Positions 51,550-61,213 of a DNA stretch of 64,000 bases are shown piece by piece; within the stretch, counting starts at the first letter, position 1; each line of letters opens with the position of its first letter. Position numbers and translations under genes: made by a program. This stretch comes from Flavobacterium ichthyis (lineage in GTDB: Bacteria; Bacteroidota; Bacteroidia; Flavobacteriales; Flavobacteriaceae). Where the stretch lies: contig NZ_JAABLM010000014.1 in assembly GCF_009915155.1 (NCBI RefSeq), positions 1 to 64,000 on the forward strand, written 5' to 3'. Under the pieces are notes generated by a model. It saw nothing but the letters and a program-made list of their open reading frames with translations. It was not told the origin of the DNA and did not search any database.

Positions 51550-52512
51550 ATGAGTTCAAACGCTCCCCAAAACATTCCGGATCAAGAAATTGATTTAGCG
51601 CAAGTATCCCAAAAAATAGGTGGCTTTTTTAATAATATTTATCAACTTAGTATTAAGTTTATTTTTTTCGTAAAACGATATATCGTTGTGTTTATTCTCC
51701 TATTCATTTTAGGAGCAGGACTTGGATGGTATATGGATAAAAAGAATAACGGGTATAAGCATGAAATTGTGGTGACGCCAAATTTTGGGAGTACTGATTA
51801 TTTGTATGGAAAAATAGAACTGCTGAACTCTAAAATTAATAATGGAGACACTTTGTTTCTTAAAAGCTTAGGATTTAAACATCCCAAAAGATTAGCAAAA
51901 TTTAAAATTGAACCCATTGTGGATCCTTATAATTTTGTGAAGGGTAGTGAGGAAAATTTTGAATTATTGAAATTAATGTCGGAAGATGGAAGTATTGAAA
52001 AAGTGATACAAGACGACGTTACCAGTAAAAATTATGCCTATCACAGAATTACCTTTTCCACAAAAGGATTGGCAACCGATGAAGCTGTCATAAATCCGTT
52101 ACTGAATAGCTTTAACGATAATGCATATTATAAGGTGATTCAGGAAAATATTATTCAAAATGTTAAGTTGAAAATAGCTTTTAATGAGCAAACTCTAAAT
52201 CAAATCAACTCTATATTGCAAAGTTTTTCTGATGAAACGAATAAATCATCGAAAGGCGGAAATTTAGTGTATTACAACGAAAACACACAATTAAACGAGA
52301 TATTAAAGACAAAAGATAACTTAATAAACGAGCAAGGAGCAAGAAGAATCGAATTGGTTAATTTTCAAAAGATTGTCAAGGATGTAAGTATTATATCAAA
52401 TATTAAAAAGAAAAGCGGCAATAAATTTATCTTTCCTTTTATTTTTATATTTGGCTTTATAATAGCCAAAATAATTGTTGATTTAAGCAATAAAAAACAG
52501 CCAAAAATTTAG
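51550..52512 (+). CDS. Wzz-like chain-length determinant protein
   Basis: 320 residues with two transmembrane helices, one at about 36-58 (FIFFVKRYIVVFILLFILGA) and one near the C-terminus (FIFPFIFIFGFIIAKIIVDL), enclosing a large periplasmic helical domain. That topology is the hallmark of polysaccharide co-polymerases (Wzz), which set O-antigen or capsule length together with the polymerase. The periplasmic sequence itself is not recognisable. Twelve bp after the phosphorylase-like gene it opens the glycan cluster. Confidence 0.7.
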   Translation: MSSNAPQNIPDQEIDLAQVSQKIGGFFNNIYQLSIKFIFFVKRYIVVFILLFILGAGLGWYMDKKNNGYKHEIVVTPNFGSTDYLYGKIELLNSKINNGDTLFLKSLGFKHPKRLAKFKIEPIVDPYNFVKGSEENFELLKLMSEDGSIEKVIQDDVTSKNYAYHRITFSTKGLATDEAVINPLLNSFNDNAYYKVIQENIIQNVKLKIAFNEQTLNQINSILQSFSDETNKSSKGGNLVYYNENTQLNEILKTKDNLINEQGARRIELVNFQKIVKDVSIISNIKKKSGNKFIFPFIFIFGFIIAKIIVDLSNKKQPKI

Positions 52513-52559
52513 CCAAATTACTTTATCACATTAATGGTTTTAATCTTGATATAAATAGA

Positions 52560-53486
52560 GTGAACATCTATCCCGTAATATCAATCGTTAGCCCCATTTA
52601 CAAAGCAGAAAACTTTGTAGATCAATTAGTTTTTGAAATTGAAAAAACACTCAATACGCTTAGTGTTACCTACGAAATCATTTTAGTGGACGATAGAAGT
52701 GCTGATAATTCTTGGCAAAAAATGAAAGCCATTTCCCAGCGTAATGATAAAGTGAAAAGCGTAAGATTAAGCAGAAATTTTGGACAACATCCAGCGATAA
52801 TGGCTGGTTTAAGTCAAGCAAAAGGAGAATGGGTAGTAGTGATGGACTGTGATTTACAGGACCAACCTAAAGAAATTATTAAGTTATACCAAAAGGCCCA
52901 AGAAGGATACGAAATAGTCCAAGCCAGAAGAAAAAACAGAGAAGACAATTTCTTTAAAAAACTTTCTTCTAAAATTTTTTCAAAAGTGTATGGGTTTTTT
53001 ACCGATACAAAGTATGATAATGAGATTGCTAATTTTGGAATTTATCATAAAAAAGTAATAGATTCAATACTAAAAGTACAAGATTACATAAAATTTTTCC
53101 CACTGTTTGCTGACTTTGTAGGATATAGATCTACCTCCGTTATCGTAGAACACGCAGCAAGAGCATCAGGAAGCTCAAGTTACAGCTTTGCCAAATTAAT
53201 GAGCTTGGCATTTAACACCATCATCTCTTTTTCAAATAAACCTTTGAAATTATTTGTAAAATTTGGAATGATTATTTCGTTCTTGTCGTTTTGCACGGGA
53301 ATATTTTACGTTTACCAAGCCTTACACAACGAAATTGCGGTTTTAGGATTTACATCAATCATAGTTTCCATTTGGTTTCTATCAGGAATTATCATCACCA
53401 CAATAGGAGTTACGGGAATTTATGTTGGCAAAATATTTGACCAAACTAAAAATAGACCTGTGTACATAATCGACGAAATTATATGA
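52560..53486 (+). CDS. Family 2 glycosyltransferase (polyprenyl-phosphate type)
   Basis: 308 residues with a GTG start at 52560 (no better start in frame). The GT-A fold has VSPIYKAENFVDQLVFEIEK, LVDDRSADNSWQKM, VRLSRNFGQHPAIMAGL and the metal-binding VVMDCDLQDQP. The C-terminal half holds two membrane helices (MIISFLSFCTGIFYVYQALH and IIVSIWFLSGIIITTIGVTG), as in ArnC/GtrB-type enzymes. It transfers a sugar to a polyprenyl phosphate. The stop overlaps the next gene by 4 bp. Confidence 0.9.
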   Translation: MNIYPVISIVSPIYKAENFVDQLVFEIEKTLNTLSVTYEIILVDDRSADNSWQKMKAISQRNDKVKSVRLSRNFGQHPAIMAGLSQAKGEWVVVMDCDLQDQPKEIIKLYQKAQEGYEIVQARRKNREDNFFKKLSSKIFSKVYGFFTDTKYDNEIANFGIYHKKVIDSILKVQDYIKFFPLFADFVGYRSTSVIVEHAARASGSSSYSFAKLMSLAFNTIISFSNKPLKLFVKFGMIISFLSFCTGIFYVYQALHNEIAVLGFTSIIVSIWFLSGIIITTIGVTGIYVGKIFDQTKNRPVYIIDEII

Positions 53487-55273
53487 TTAAAACGCTTCAG
53501 TGGGACTCTGACTTTTTTCATTTAAAAGTGGGAGAAATAAAATACGAGCAACCTTTGGAATCGACGGATTTTTCGGATTATGATTTAATTTATTTGATTT
53601 CTAACGAAGAAGTAAATATTGAATTAGCGGGTTTTAAAAATACCTTTTCCGAAACTAAAGTGACATTCGTTAAAAATTTGGTACCAGCATTTACTTCTCA
53701 AGAACCCATTTTTAGTTTTGAAGAAGTCAATGTCAGCGAAGAGCAATTGTACTTATTGGCTTATGAAAGCGGTAAAAACAGCCGATTTTTGTTAGATACG
53801 AAATTTGCAAAGCAGCATTTTACAAAATTATACCAAGCTTGGATTGATAATTCTATCAATAAAAAATTTGCAGACGGCATTTTAATTTTCTTTGAAGACC
53901 AAAAACCCAAAGGATTTGTAACCTACAAAATCCAAGAAACTAGTGCAACTGTTGGACTAATCGCCGTGGATGCAGAATTTCAAGGAAATAAAATTGGCGC
54001 CAAATTATTAATACATTTGGAACAAATGCTTATTGAAAAGAATGTCAAGCAACTTATAATACCAACTCAATTGTCAAATCATCAGGCTTGCCATTTTTAC
54101 ACCAAGCAAGGATACTCGATAAAAAACCAAACTCGCATTAAACATTACTGGAAAATGATACCATTTAATAAACCTTATCTTTCGGGAAAAGAAACCTTAT
54201 ATATTGAAGACGCTGTAAAATCCGGAAAAATTTCTGGTAACGGGAAGTATACTAAATTATGTCAAACTTTTTTTGAAGAGAAATTTGGGTTTAAAAAATC
54301 TTTGTTGACAACTTCTTGTACGGATGCGCTCGAAATGGCGGCAATTTTAATCAACATTCAACCTGGAGACGAAGTCATAATGCCTTCTTATACATTTGTT
54401 TCTACTCCAAATGCGTTTGTGTTAAGAGGTGCTAAAATAATTTTTGCAGATTCACGAGAAGACCATCCTAACCTTGATGAAAATAAAATTGAATCGTTAA
54501 TTACTTCTAAAACAAAAGCAATCGTACCGGTTCATTATGCAGGAGTTGCCTGTAATATGGACGTGATTATGGATTTGGCCAAAAAATATAATTTGTTTGT
54601 AGTAGAAGATGCTGCTCAAGCCATCGATAGCTATTTTACCGGGAGAGACGGTGTTAAAAGAGCATTGGGATCAATAGGACATCTGGCTGCATTTTCTTTT
54701 CATGAAACTAAAAATATTATTTCGGGAGAAGGTGGAATGTTAGCCATTAATGATGATCAATTTATCCAAAGAGCTGAAATAATTTGGGAAAAAGGAACCA
54801 ATAGGTCGTCGTTTTTTAGAGGCGAAGTGGACAAATACGGCTGGGTTGATATTGGAAGTTCATTCCTTCCTTCAGAAATTATTGCAGCGTTTTTATGGGC
54901 ACAATTAGAAAATTTAGAAGCCATACAAACCAAGCGAAAATCACATTGGGAAAAATATTATTTACAATTAAAAGATTGGGCAAAAAAGAATGAAATTGAA
55001 TTGCCCCAAATTCCGGATTATGCCACCAATAACGCACACATGTTTTATTTGGTTTGCCAAAATTTGGAACAAAGAACACAAATCATTGAAAAGTTAAAAG
55101 CCAACAACATCATGGCCGTTTTTCACTATTTGAGTTTACACAAAAGTCCGTTTTATTTAGAAAAACATGATGGGAGAATTTTACGGCAGAGTGACTTGTA
55201 TTCCGATAGATTACTAAGATTACCAATGCATTTTGATCTAAATGCGAAGGATGTAATCAACACCCTAACATAA
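53483..55273 (+). CDS. wecE: Fused acyltransferase (WecD-like) and dTDP-4-amino-4,6-dideoxygalactose transaminase (WecE-like)
   Basis: 596 residues in one frame. Residues 1-224 are a GNAT acyltransferase of the WecD type (WDSDFFHLKVGEI, then GLIAVDAEFQGNKIGAKLL). Residues 225-596 start at an internal Met (54155) with MIPFNKPYLSGKE and match WecE/DegT aminotransferases closely: TTSCTDALEMAAIL, GDEVIMPSYTFVSTPNAFVL, VPVHYAGVACNMD, FSFHETKN (PLP lysine), KGTNRSSFFRGEVDKYGWVD. Together they would make an N-acylated 4-amino-4,6-dideoxy-hexose nucleotide such as dTDP-Fuc4NAc. There is no linker between the parts. Confidence 0.9.
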   Translation: MIKTLQWDSDFFHLKVGEIKYEQPLESTDFSDYDLIYLISNEEVNIELAGFKNTFSETKVTFVKNLVPAFTSQEPIFSFEEVNVSEEQLYLLAYESGKNSRFLLDTKFAKQHFTKLYQAWIDNSINKKFADGILIFFEDQKPKGFVTYKIQETSATVGLIAVDAEFQGNKIGAKLLIHLEQMLIEKNVKQLIIPTQLSNHQACHFYTKQGYSIKNQTRIKHYWKMIPFNKPYLSGKETLYIEDAVKSGKISGNGKYTKLCQTFFEEKFGFKKSLLTTSCTDALEMAAILINIQPGDEVIMPSYTFVSTPNAFVLRGAKIIFADSREDHPNLDENKIESLITSKTKAIVPVHYAGVACNMDVIMDLAKKYNLFVVEDAAQAIDSYFTGRDGVKRALGSIGHLAAFSFHETKNIISGEGGMLAINDDQFIQRAEIIWEKGTNRSSFFRGEVDKYGWVDIGSSFLPSEIIAAFLWAQLENLEAIQTKRKSHWEKYYLQLKDWAKKNEIELPQIPDYATNNAHMFYLVCQNLEQRTQIIEKLKANNIMAVFHYLSLHKSPFYLEKHDGRILRQSDLYSDRLLRLPMHFDLNAKDVINTLT

Positions 55274-55293
55274 ATTAATATCAACTTCTACAA

Positions 55294-57135
55294 ATGGTAA
55301 TTGCAAACTTTATAAAGAAAAATTTCTTTATTATCGCAGTTTTATTGATTGCAGCATTTTTACGTTTTTTCAGCATCGGACTACAAGAGCCATGGTTGGA
55401 TGAGTTAAGTACATTGCAGGTTTCTGATCCTGAATTATCTTTTTCTCAAACACATGAATTGATTTTAACCAGAGAAGGATTTCCTCATTTGTATTTTCTA
55501 AGTTTAAAGTTTTTAAGTTCCCTTTTTGGACATTCAATTATAGTGGCAAGAATTTTTTCCGCTGTTTTTGGAGTAGCGTCTGTGCTTACGATTTATTTAT
55601 TTGCTAAAGAACTTTTAAATAAAACAACTGGACAAATCGCGGCCGTATTAATGACCGTAAATTTCTTTCACATCTATCACTCACAAGAAGGAAGACCGTA
55701 TGCGTTTATGGTTTTTTTGATATTATTGGCTTCGTTTAGGCTGGTGAAATATGTAAAAAATCCAAGTTTTAAAAATGCTATATGGGTTGGTATTGCCACT
55801 GGATTGATCCCGAATGCACACCCAATGGGTTCTTTAAATATTGCAGTAATTTACAGTACATTATTTGTTTTTCTGCTTATTTCTAAAGAAAAAAAAATTA
55901 TTTTCAGGCAACTTCTCTTCGCCGGAATTATTTCTATATTAATTTTTATACCCGTTTATCAAATAATCGCAAAAGTCTCCCAAATTAAATCTTTTTGGAT
56001 TCCAGAAGCAAGTTTGGCAACGATACAACAAGCATTTTTCGAGCTTTTAGGAAGTATTAAAATCTCGTTTTATTTGTTCCTTATTTCTGTGCCTGTTTTT
56101 ATTATTCTATTAATTTTTAAAATTAAGAAAGACAAAGAAACGCCTACTAAAAAATTAAAAATTATAGCGCTATCTTTAGTTTCTTTTTGGATTGTATTTA
56201 ATATTGGCGTTATAATTGTGAAATCTTATGCTGGAATTTCGATAATCTTAAACCGATATTTTATTGGAAGTTTAGCAATGTTTATCCTAACGCTTTCGTA
56301 TTGCATTGCTCTTTTCAAACCTAAAGTTTTACGAATCGTTGTGGTAATCGCATTAGTTGTTTATTCCTTATTCTATATCTATGAAAGAGAATATTACACC
56401 ACAATTTACAAGGCCGAATGGCAGAGTTTAGCGAAAGAAATAAGTAAAAAAAATGTGGATAACGACCCAATCTATGCCACCTACGGTTTCACTTCCAATA
56501 TTTTATTCAAAAATACGCCAAGTTACACATTATTAACGGAGCGAAAATTAGAAGATTACATTAATATGGTGCGGAACAATACCGTTGAAATAGAGGCATT
56601 TTGGTTTTTTGACGGCAACCAAAGACCTTACAGTGTTTCAGTTGAAGACCAAGCCTTTTTAGATGAAAATTATATTTTAGACCAAAAAATAGAAAAACAC
56701 GATTGTTGGGCCAGACATTATATTCCTAAAAATGCCCCACTTTCCGGAACAGGTGAACACCTAAAGTTAGGTAGTTTACATCCTAAAGTTCTCGATGATC
56801 AAGGAAATTTATATATGTTCAATAACGAAACTACTTCGACCAAAAAAATAAAATTGTTACCTGGAAAGTATCAGTTTGATTTGCAAGGAAACAGTTTGCC
56901 AGAAATCCCACTCGATGGTGAAAATGCCCACATCGTAGTGAGATATGGCGACAAAATTATAGGTCAGGATTTTTTAAGTGAAAAAAATTCTGAAAAGTAT
57001 AAATCTTATATTTTTGAGGTACTCGATACGTTACCCAAAGCCATTTCAATCACTTTCGATAATGATTTGTCAAGAGGTGATTTAGACCGAAATGTCAAAT
57101 TATATTTTATTAGTTTAAAAAGAATTGACAATTAG
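55294..57135 (+). CDS. GT39-like membrane glycosyltransferase
   Basis: 613 residues. The N-terminal two thirds have about 9-11 transmembrane helices (IIAVLLIAAFLRFFSIGLQE) with the acidic loop EPWLDELSTLQ and SHSIIVARIFSAVFG, as in ArnT/PMT-type (GT39) enzymes that use polyprenyl-linked sugars at the outer face of the membrane. The C-terminal 170 residues are soluble (YIFEVLDTLPKAISITFDND). The acceptor is not known. It lies between the WecDE fusion and a lipoprotein gene. Confidence 0.8.
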   Translation: MVIANFIKKNFFIIAVLLIAAFLRFFSIGLQEPWLDELSTLQVSDPELSFSQTHELILTREGFPHLYFLSLKFLSSLFGHSIIVARIFSAVFGVASVLTIYLFAKELLNKTTGQIAAVLMTVNFFHIYHSQEGRPYAFMVFLILLASFRLVKYVKNPSFKNAIWVGIATGLIPNAHPMGSLNIAVIYSTLFVFLLISKEKKIIFRQLLFAGIISILIFIPVYQIIAKVSQIKSFWIPEASLATIQQAFFELLGSIKISFYLFLISVPVFIILLIFKIKKDKETPTKKLKIIALSLVSFWIVFNIGVIIVKSYAGISIILNRYFIGSLAMFILTLSYCIALFKPKVLRIVVVIALVVYSLFYIYEREYYTTIYKAEWQSLAKEISKKNVDNDPIYATYGFTSNILFKNTPSYTLLTERKLEDYINMVRNNTVEIEAFWFFDGNQRPYSVSVEDQAFLDENYILDQKIEKHDCWARHYIPKNAPLSGTGEHLKLGSLHPKVLDDQGNLYMFNNETTSTKKIKLLPGKYQFDLQGNSLPEIPLDGENAHIVVRYGDKIIGQDFLSEKNSEKYKSYIFEVLDTLPKAISITFDNDLSRGDLDRNVKLYFISLKRIDN

Positions 57136-57188
57136 AATTTAATTTATAAATTTGGCCAAAAAAAAAACAAAAAAAATCTTAACAAAAA

Positions 57189-57731
57189 ATGAAATCAATC
57201 AAGGTTTTAGTAACGTTGCTGCTTGTAACGACTATTTTATCATGTAAGAACGAAGGTAAAGATGCTGCCGAAAAGACAGCGGAAAAACCGAACGTTTACA
57301 CTTTTACATTAAATGCCGTAGTGCAACAAAACGATGATTTTCAAATCTTTTTTAAAGAAGATAATAACCCGGAAACTCCTTTTGAAGAAGTAAATTCTGT
57401 TTGGTCAGGAATTAAAGGAGGTACTAATGCTCAAGATGTAATCTTTACGTTGCCGGAAGATGTATTTCCTACACAAATTAGATTTGATTTTGGGCAAAAC
57501 AAAACACAACCTGGGATCTTGGTAAACAATTTCCGAGTTGCCTTTAAAGACAAAACTTTTGATGTTAAGGGTGCTGATTTTACAAATTATTTTATTCCTG
57601 ACGAAAAGTTTGTAAAATTTGATAAAGCAACAAGTTTAATTACGCCAATCGTTCAAGAAAATGGCGCATACGATCCGATGTTTTTCTCAAATGGCGTATT
57701 TAACGAGCAATTGGTAAAATTGTCAAAGTAA
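57189..57731 (+). CDS. Lipoprotein of unknown function in the polysaccharide cluster
   Basis: 180 residues: signal peptide and lipobox (MKSIKVLVTLLLVTTILSCK), then a short acidic linker and a beta-rich domain (VYTFTLNAVVQQNDDFQIFF, SVWSGIKGGTNAQDVIFTLP). No family recognised. It may be a surface or periplasmic partner of the glycan export or of the GT39-like enzyme. A strong terminator follows, so the first part of the cluster ends here. Confidence 0.65.
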   Translation: MKSIKVLVTLLLVTTILSCKNEGKDAAEKTAEKPNVYTFTLNAVVQQNDDFQIFFKEDNNPETPFEEVNSVWSGIKGGTNAQDVIFTLPEDVFPTQIRFDFGQNKTQPGILVNNFRVAFKDKTFDVKGADFTNYFIPDEKFVKFDKATSLITPIVQENGAYDPMFFSNGVFNEQLVKLSK

Positions 57732-57754
57732 AAAAACATTTTACGAGTCTTATA

Positions 57755-57795
57755 AAAAACCATAAACTAATTTAGGTTAGTTTATGGTTTTTTAA
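57755..57795 (+). terminator. Terminator within the polysaccharide cluster
   Basis: Perfect 16-bp stem AAAAACCATAAACTAA / TTAGTTTATGGTTTTT with a 6-base loop and T-run. Confidence 0.92.
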
Positions 57796-57846
57796 TAGTT
57801 TTAGGACTTGCATTAAAAGCAAATGCTATTGTGAAAAATATATACA

Positions 57847-58665
57847 ATGCGAAGAATAAAAATATTATTTTTTTGGCTGTTCATTAATAGAAATAACGTT
57901 TCTCTCAAAGAAATGATAACGTTTCTAAAAAAGCCGAGGGTCAACAAAATAGCGGCGAAATTTATCCAATCAATCGAAAAAGACAACGAAGATTATCAAA
58001 TAACCTTTAAAAACCATTCTGGAAAATTATTTTGGCCGGGAATATTTTCCATTGACAGGCTTGACCAAGTGGTAGCGGAAACTTTCGACCAAACCGACTG
58101 GCACTTTTATCAAAAACAACATACAGAGGTTAGCCAAGGTGAAATTATTTTAGACATTGGAACCGCAGAAGGATTGATGCCGTTAACGGTTATAGATAAA
58201 TGCCAACATATTTTTATGATTGAGCCAAGTGCGTCGTTCGTAAAAACGCTTTCCAAAACATTTCAAAATTATCCTAAAAAAACCACAATTTATAACTATG
58301 CTGTGGGAAATGAAGATGGTGTGATTTCGTTTGATGAAAATTCTTTAGAAGGCATGATTTCTAACGAAGCTACTCCTCAAACAAACTCCGTAGAAATCCA
58401 CAAGATTGATAGTATTTTTTCTGATAATCAAAAAATTACTTATTTAAAAGCTGACATCGAAGGATTTGAAGAAGAGATGTTGCGTGGGGCCGAAAATACA
58501 ATTAAACGAAACAAGCCGAAAATAGCCATCACAACATATCATACCCAAAATAATCCTAAAGAAATCATTGATATCATTACAGGATTTGTTCCTGAGTATA
58601 AATATTATGTCAAAGGAATTTATGAAGAAACACCAAAACCAGTGTTAATTCATTTTTGGATATAA
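57847..58665 (+). CDS. FkbM-family methyltransferase
   Basis: 272 residues. The FkbM pattern is visible: a glycine-poor motif I VILDIGTAEGLMPLTVIDKC, the acidic IEPSASFVKTLSKTFQN, YNYAVGNEDGVISFDENSLE, HKIDSIFSDNQKITYLKADI, and EGFEEEMLRGAENTIKRNKP (IEGFE.E...G). Such enzymes O-methylate sugars or small molecules; in this cluster a glycan residue is the likely target. It starts after the terminator, so it may have its own promoter. Confidence 0.85.
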   Translation: MRRIKILFFWLFINRNNVSLKEMITFLKKPRVNKIAAKFIQSIEKDNEDYQITFKNHSGKLFWPGIFSIDRLDQVVAETFDQTDWHFYQKQHTEVSQGEIILDIGTAEGLMPLTVIDKCQHIFMIEPSASFVKTLSKTFQNYPKKTTIYNYAVGNEDGVISFDENSLEGMISNEATPQTNSVEIHKIDSIFSDNQKITYLKADIEGFEEEMLRGAENTIKRNKPKIAITTYHTQNNPKEIIDIITGFVPEYKYYVKGIYEETPKPVLIHFWI

Positions 58666-58677
58666 CATTTCTGAAGG

Positions 58678-59967
58678 ATGATAATGAACAAGCTTTATTT
58701 ACTTTCTAAAGATAAAAACAAACAAAATTTTTTTATCTATGGCGTAGGTCAGGCTTTTAACTTACTAATTCCGCTAATTGTGGCGCCACTTGTTATATCG
58801 GTTTGTGGCGAATCGGGCTTTGGAAAAATTGGATTGGGCTTTGCGATGTCGTTGTTCTTGATTTTAATTGTTGACTATGCATTTGAAATAAAAGGCACTA
58901 AGCAAGTAGCAGAAAATCGGTTTGAGCCCGCCAAGCTTCAAGAGTTATTAGGGACAACTATTTTTATCAAATTATTACTTTTTTGTGTAGTGGTGGTCAC
59001 ATCTGTGCCGCTTATCATTTTTTTTCCGTTTCTTCGGCAAGAATCGACTTTGTTTTTTTTGAGTATCACAATTGTATTTGCACAAGTATTTAATCCGGTA
59101 TGGTTTCTCCAGGGAATAGAAAATTTTCTACTGATTAGCATTCTCAACATCGCATCCAAAACAACTTATATGTTCTTAGTTTTTGTTTTGGTAACAGAAC
59201 AAGACGACTATACTTTGGTGAATTTTTTTTTAGGAGCAAGTGCATTTGTTTATAACGTGATTGGATTGGTTTGGGTAAGTAGGAAAAATAAATTTCAAAT
59301 TTCTTATCCAAATTCCACCAGAATCAAACTAATTTTAAGAAGCGATTTTTCTTTTTGTATTTCCCAACTTTTTCTCTCCGCAAGGCAACTTTCGCCGCTA
59401 TTGTTAACAGGGTATTTTTTAGGATTTAATGTCGCCGGACAATATAAGATTATGGAACAGGTTCTAACGCTTTTTAGAACCTTCACTCAAATGTTTTTAA
59501 GGTTTTTTTATCCGAAACTCTGCTATAAATTTTCCATAAATATTAAAGACGCCTTAAATTTTTGGAAAAAATACGCAGTTGCTAACGTTGCTGTCATTTC
59601 ATTCCTGTTATTTTTCATTTTCATATTTGCTTCAGAAATTTTACAGTTTTTTAATCTATCTGAAATTTCGGTGCAAAATTTAAAACCTATTTTCCGGATG
59701 TCGCTCTTCATCTCGTTGCTTATTCCAATCACTTTGTCTTTAGAGCAGTTAATGTTTGCAACAAACAACAACAAGAATTATATAAAAATTGCTATTTTTG
59801 CGACAATCCTCAATATCACATTGATTTTAATTTCGATAAAATCGTTCGAACTTTATGGCATAATTTCGTCACTTATAATCGCTGAAATCTTTTTTATTGT
59901 AGGATATTTTACACACTCAGTATTGAACAACAAGCATCAAATTAAGAATGAAAACAATCACAGTTAA
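58678..59967 (+). CDS. Wzx-like oligosaccharide flippase
   Basis: 429 residues with about 12 transmembrane helices (LLIPLIVAPLVISVCGESGF; LFFLSITIVFAQVFNPVWFL), the layout of polysaccharide-export flippases of the MATE/MOP superfamily. It would flip lipid-linked glycan units across the inner membrane. The start is ATG 58678 or ATG 58684; the difference is two residues. It overlaps the polymerase gene by 20 bp. Confidence 0.85.
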   Translation: MIMNKLYLLSKDKNKQNFFIYGVGQAFNLLIPLIVAPLVISVCGESGFGKIGLGFAMSLFLILIVDYAFEIKGTKQVAENRFEPAKLQELLGTTIFIKLLLFCVVVVTSVPLIIFFPFLRQESTLFFLSITIVFAQVFNPVWFLQGIENFLLISILNIASKTTYMFLVFVLVTEQDDYTLVNFFLGASAFVYNVIGLVWVSRKNKFQISYPNSTRIKLILRSDFSFCISQLFLSARQLSPLLLTGYFLGFNVAGQYKIMEQVLTLFRTFTQMFLRFFYPKLCYKFSINIKDALNFWKKYAVANVAVISFLLFFIFIFASEILQFFNLSEISVQNLKPIFRMSLFISLLIPITLSLEQLMFATNNNKNYIKIAIFATILNITLILISIKSFELYGIISSLIIAEIFFIVGYFTHSVLNNKHQIKNENNHS

Positions 59968-61213
59968 ATCTTTCAACCAAATTGTTTTCTTCCTATGTGT
60001 GGCAATTCCTTTTTTAAACAATTACGAACTTACGTTTGGAATTTGGTTTTTAGCATTATTTCTCACAGTTGCTAATCGATATTCCGTGGATATCATAAAG
60101 TTAACAAGTTGTTATGTGGCAATCTTACTGATTGCCTTTGTGGTGTATTTTTTTCAAGATGAAGGCAGTTATAATTTTTTTAGAGATTTGTCCTATTTGC
60201 TCAAACCTATAATTGGTCTATTACTGGGTTATCAATTCTATAAAAAATTTCCAAATTATGTTTTTTCAACCTTAGTTGGTACTGGAACATTGATTGCAGC
60301 AATTCATATTGCCTTAGTGCTTAATACTTTTATTCAATTTAGAAGTGTTTCAGTGAATTTATTAAGGGAATATGGAGGCTACTTTAGTGATTATGAAATT
60401 TATGCTCTGATTTTGGTGGTATTTGCGAACAAATTTACCCACACAATTTCCAAGAAAAATTTAATAATCATGGGGATTTTACTGGCATTTTCTTCGTTTT
60501 TATACCTTTCTCGTACCAATTTCATACAATTTATTATTTTGTATATGGCAATGAAGGGTTATTTTAAAATCACCAAAAAATCAGTGAGTTTTATGGCGGT
60601 GACAACTATTTTTGTATTAATGGGTTACGCTGTGATTTATAATACCAATCCTTCCAGAACCGGTAAAGGAATGGAAGCATTTTTATATAAAATAAAAAAT
60701 GCGCCAATAGAAGCATTTAAAACGCGAGTGAACAGCAGTGATTGGAAAGATTTTAATGATAACTATCGTTCCTATGAAAATATAATTACCACCAAGCAAG
60801 TATTTAGAGATGGAGCAGGAGCTGTTATTTTTGGACAAGGACTTGGCTCAAGGGTAAATTTGGGACAGGAAATTTATACAACAGACGGGAGTATTGTACA
60901 ATACATTCCGATACTTCACAATGGTTTTTTTACCGTTTTTTTAAAATCAGGTTTAATTGGAGTTTTGTTCTTAATTTTCTCAATTTATCTGGTTGCAAAG
61001 CAGAAAAAAACAAACTTTCAAGAAATAGAAAACATCAATCGACTCTTAATCGGAAGCAGTTTATTTCTCATAGTATCCAATTGGGTGTTTATGGGATTAT
61101 ATCTAAAATTAGACACAAAATCTATTGTAATTGGGTTGCTAATTTGTTATCGTGAAGCGTTGCTAAAAATAGAAAGAAATCAGGCTCATTTGGTGGAAGT
61201 TAATCCATCATAA
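59948..61213 (+). CDS. Wzy-like O-antigen polymerase/ligase
   Basis: 421 residues with about ten or more hydrophobic helices (IVFFLCVAIPFLNNYELTFG; NFIQFIILYMAMKGYF) and a long periplasmic loop near the C-terminal half (FIYKIKNAPIEAFKTRV-type segment, residues about 235-310), the general shape of Wzy/WaaL proteins. Whether it polymerises repeat units or ligates them cannot be told from sequence. Its 3' end overlaps the convergent GT4 gene by 28 bp, an unusual arrangement for two otherwise intact genes. Confidence 0.75.
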   Translation: MKTITVKSFNQIVFFLCVAIPFLNNYELTFGIWFLALFLTVANRYSVDIIKLTSCYVAILLIAFVVYFFQDEGSYNFFRDLSYLLKPIIGLLLGYQFYKKFPNYVFSTLVGTGTLIAAIHIALVLNTFIQFRSVSVNLLREYGGYFSDYEIYALILVVFANKFTHTISKKNLIIMGILLAFSSFLYLSRTNFIQFIILYMAMKGYFKITKKSVSFMAVTTIFVLMGYAVIYNTNPSRTGKGMEAFLYKIKNAPIEAFKTRVNSSDWKDFNDNYRSYENIITTKQVFRDGAGAVIFGQGLGSRVNLGQEIYTTDGSIVQYIPILHNGFFTVFLKSGLIGVLFLIFSIYLVAKQKKTNFQEIENINRLLIGSSLFLIVSNWVFMGLYLKLDTKSIVIGLLICYREALLKIERNQAHLVEVNPS

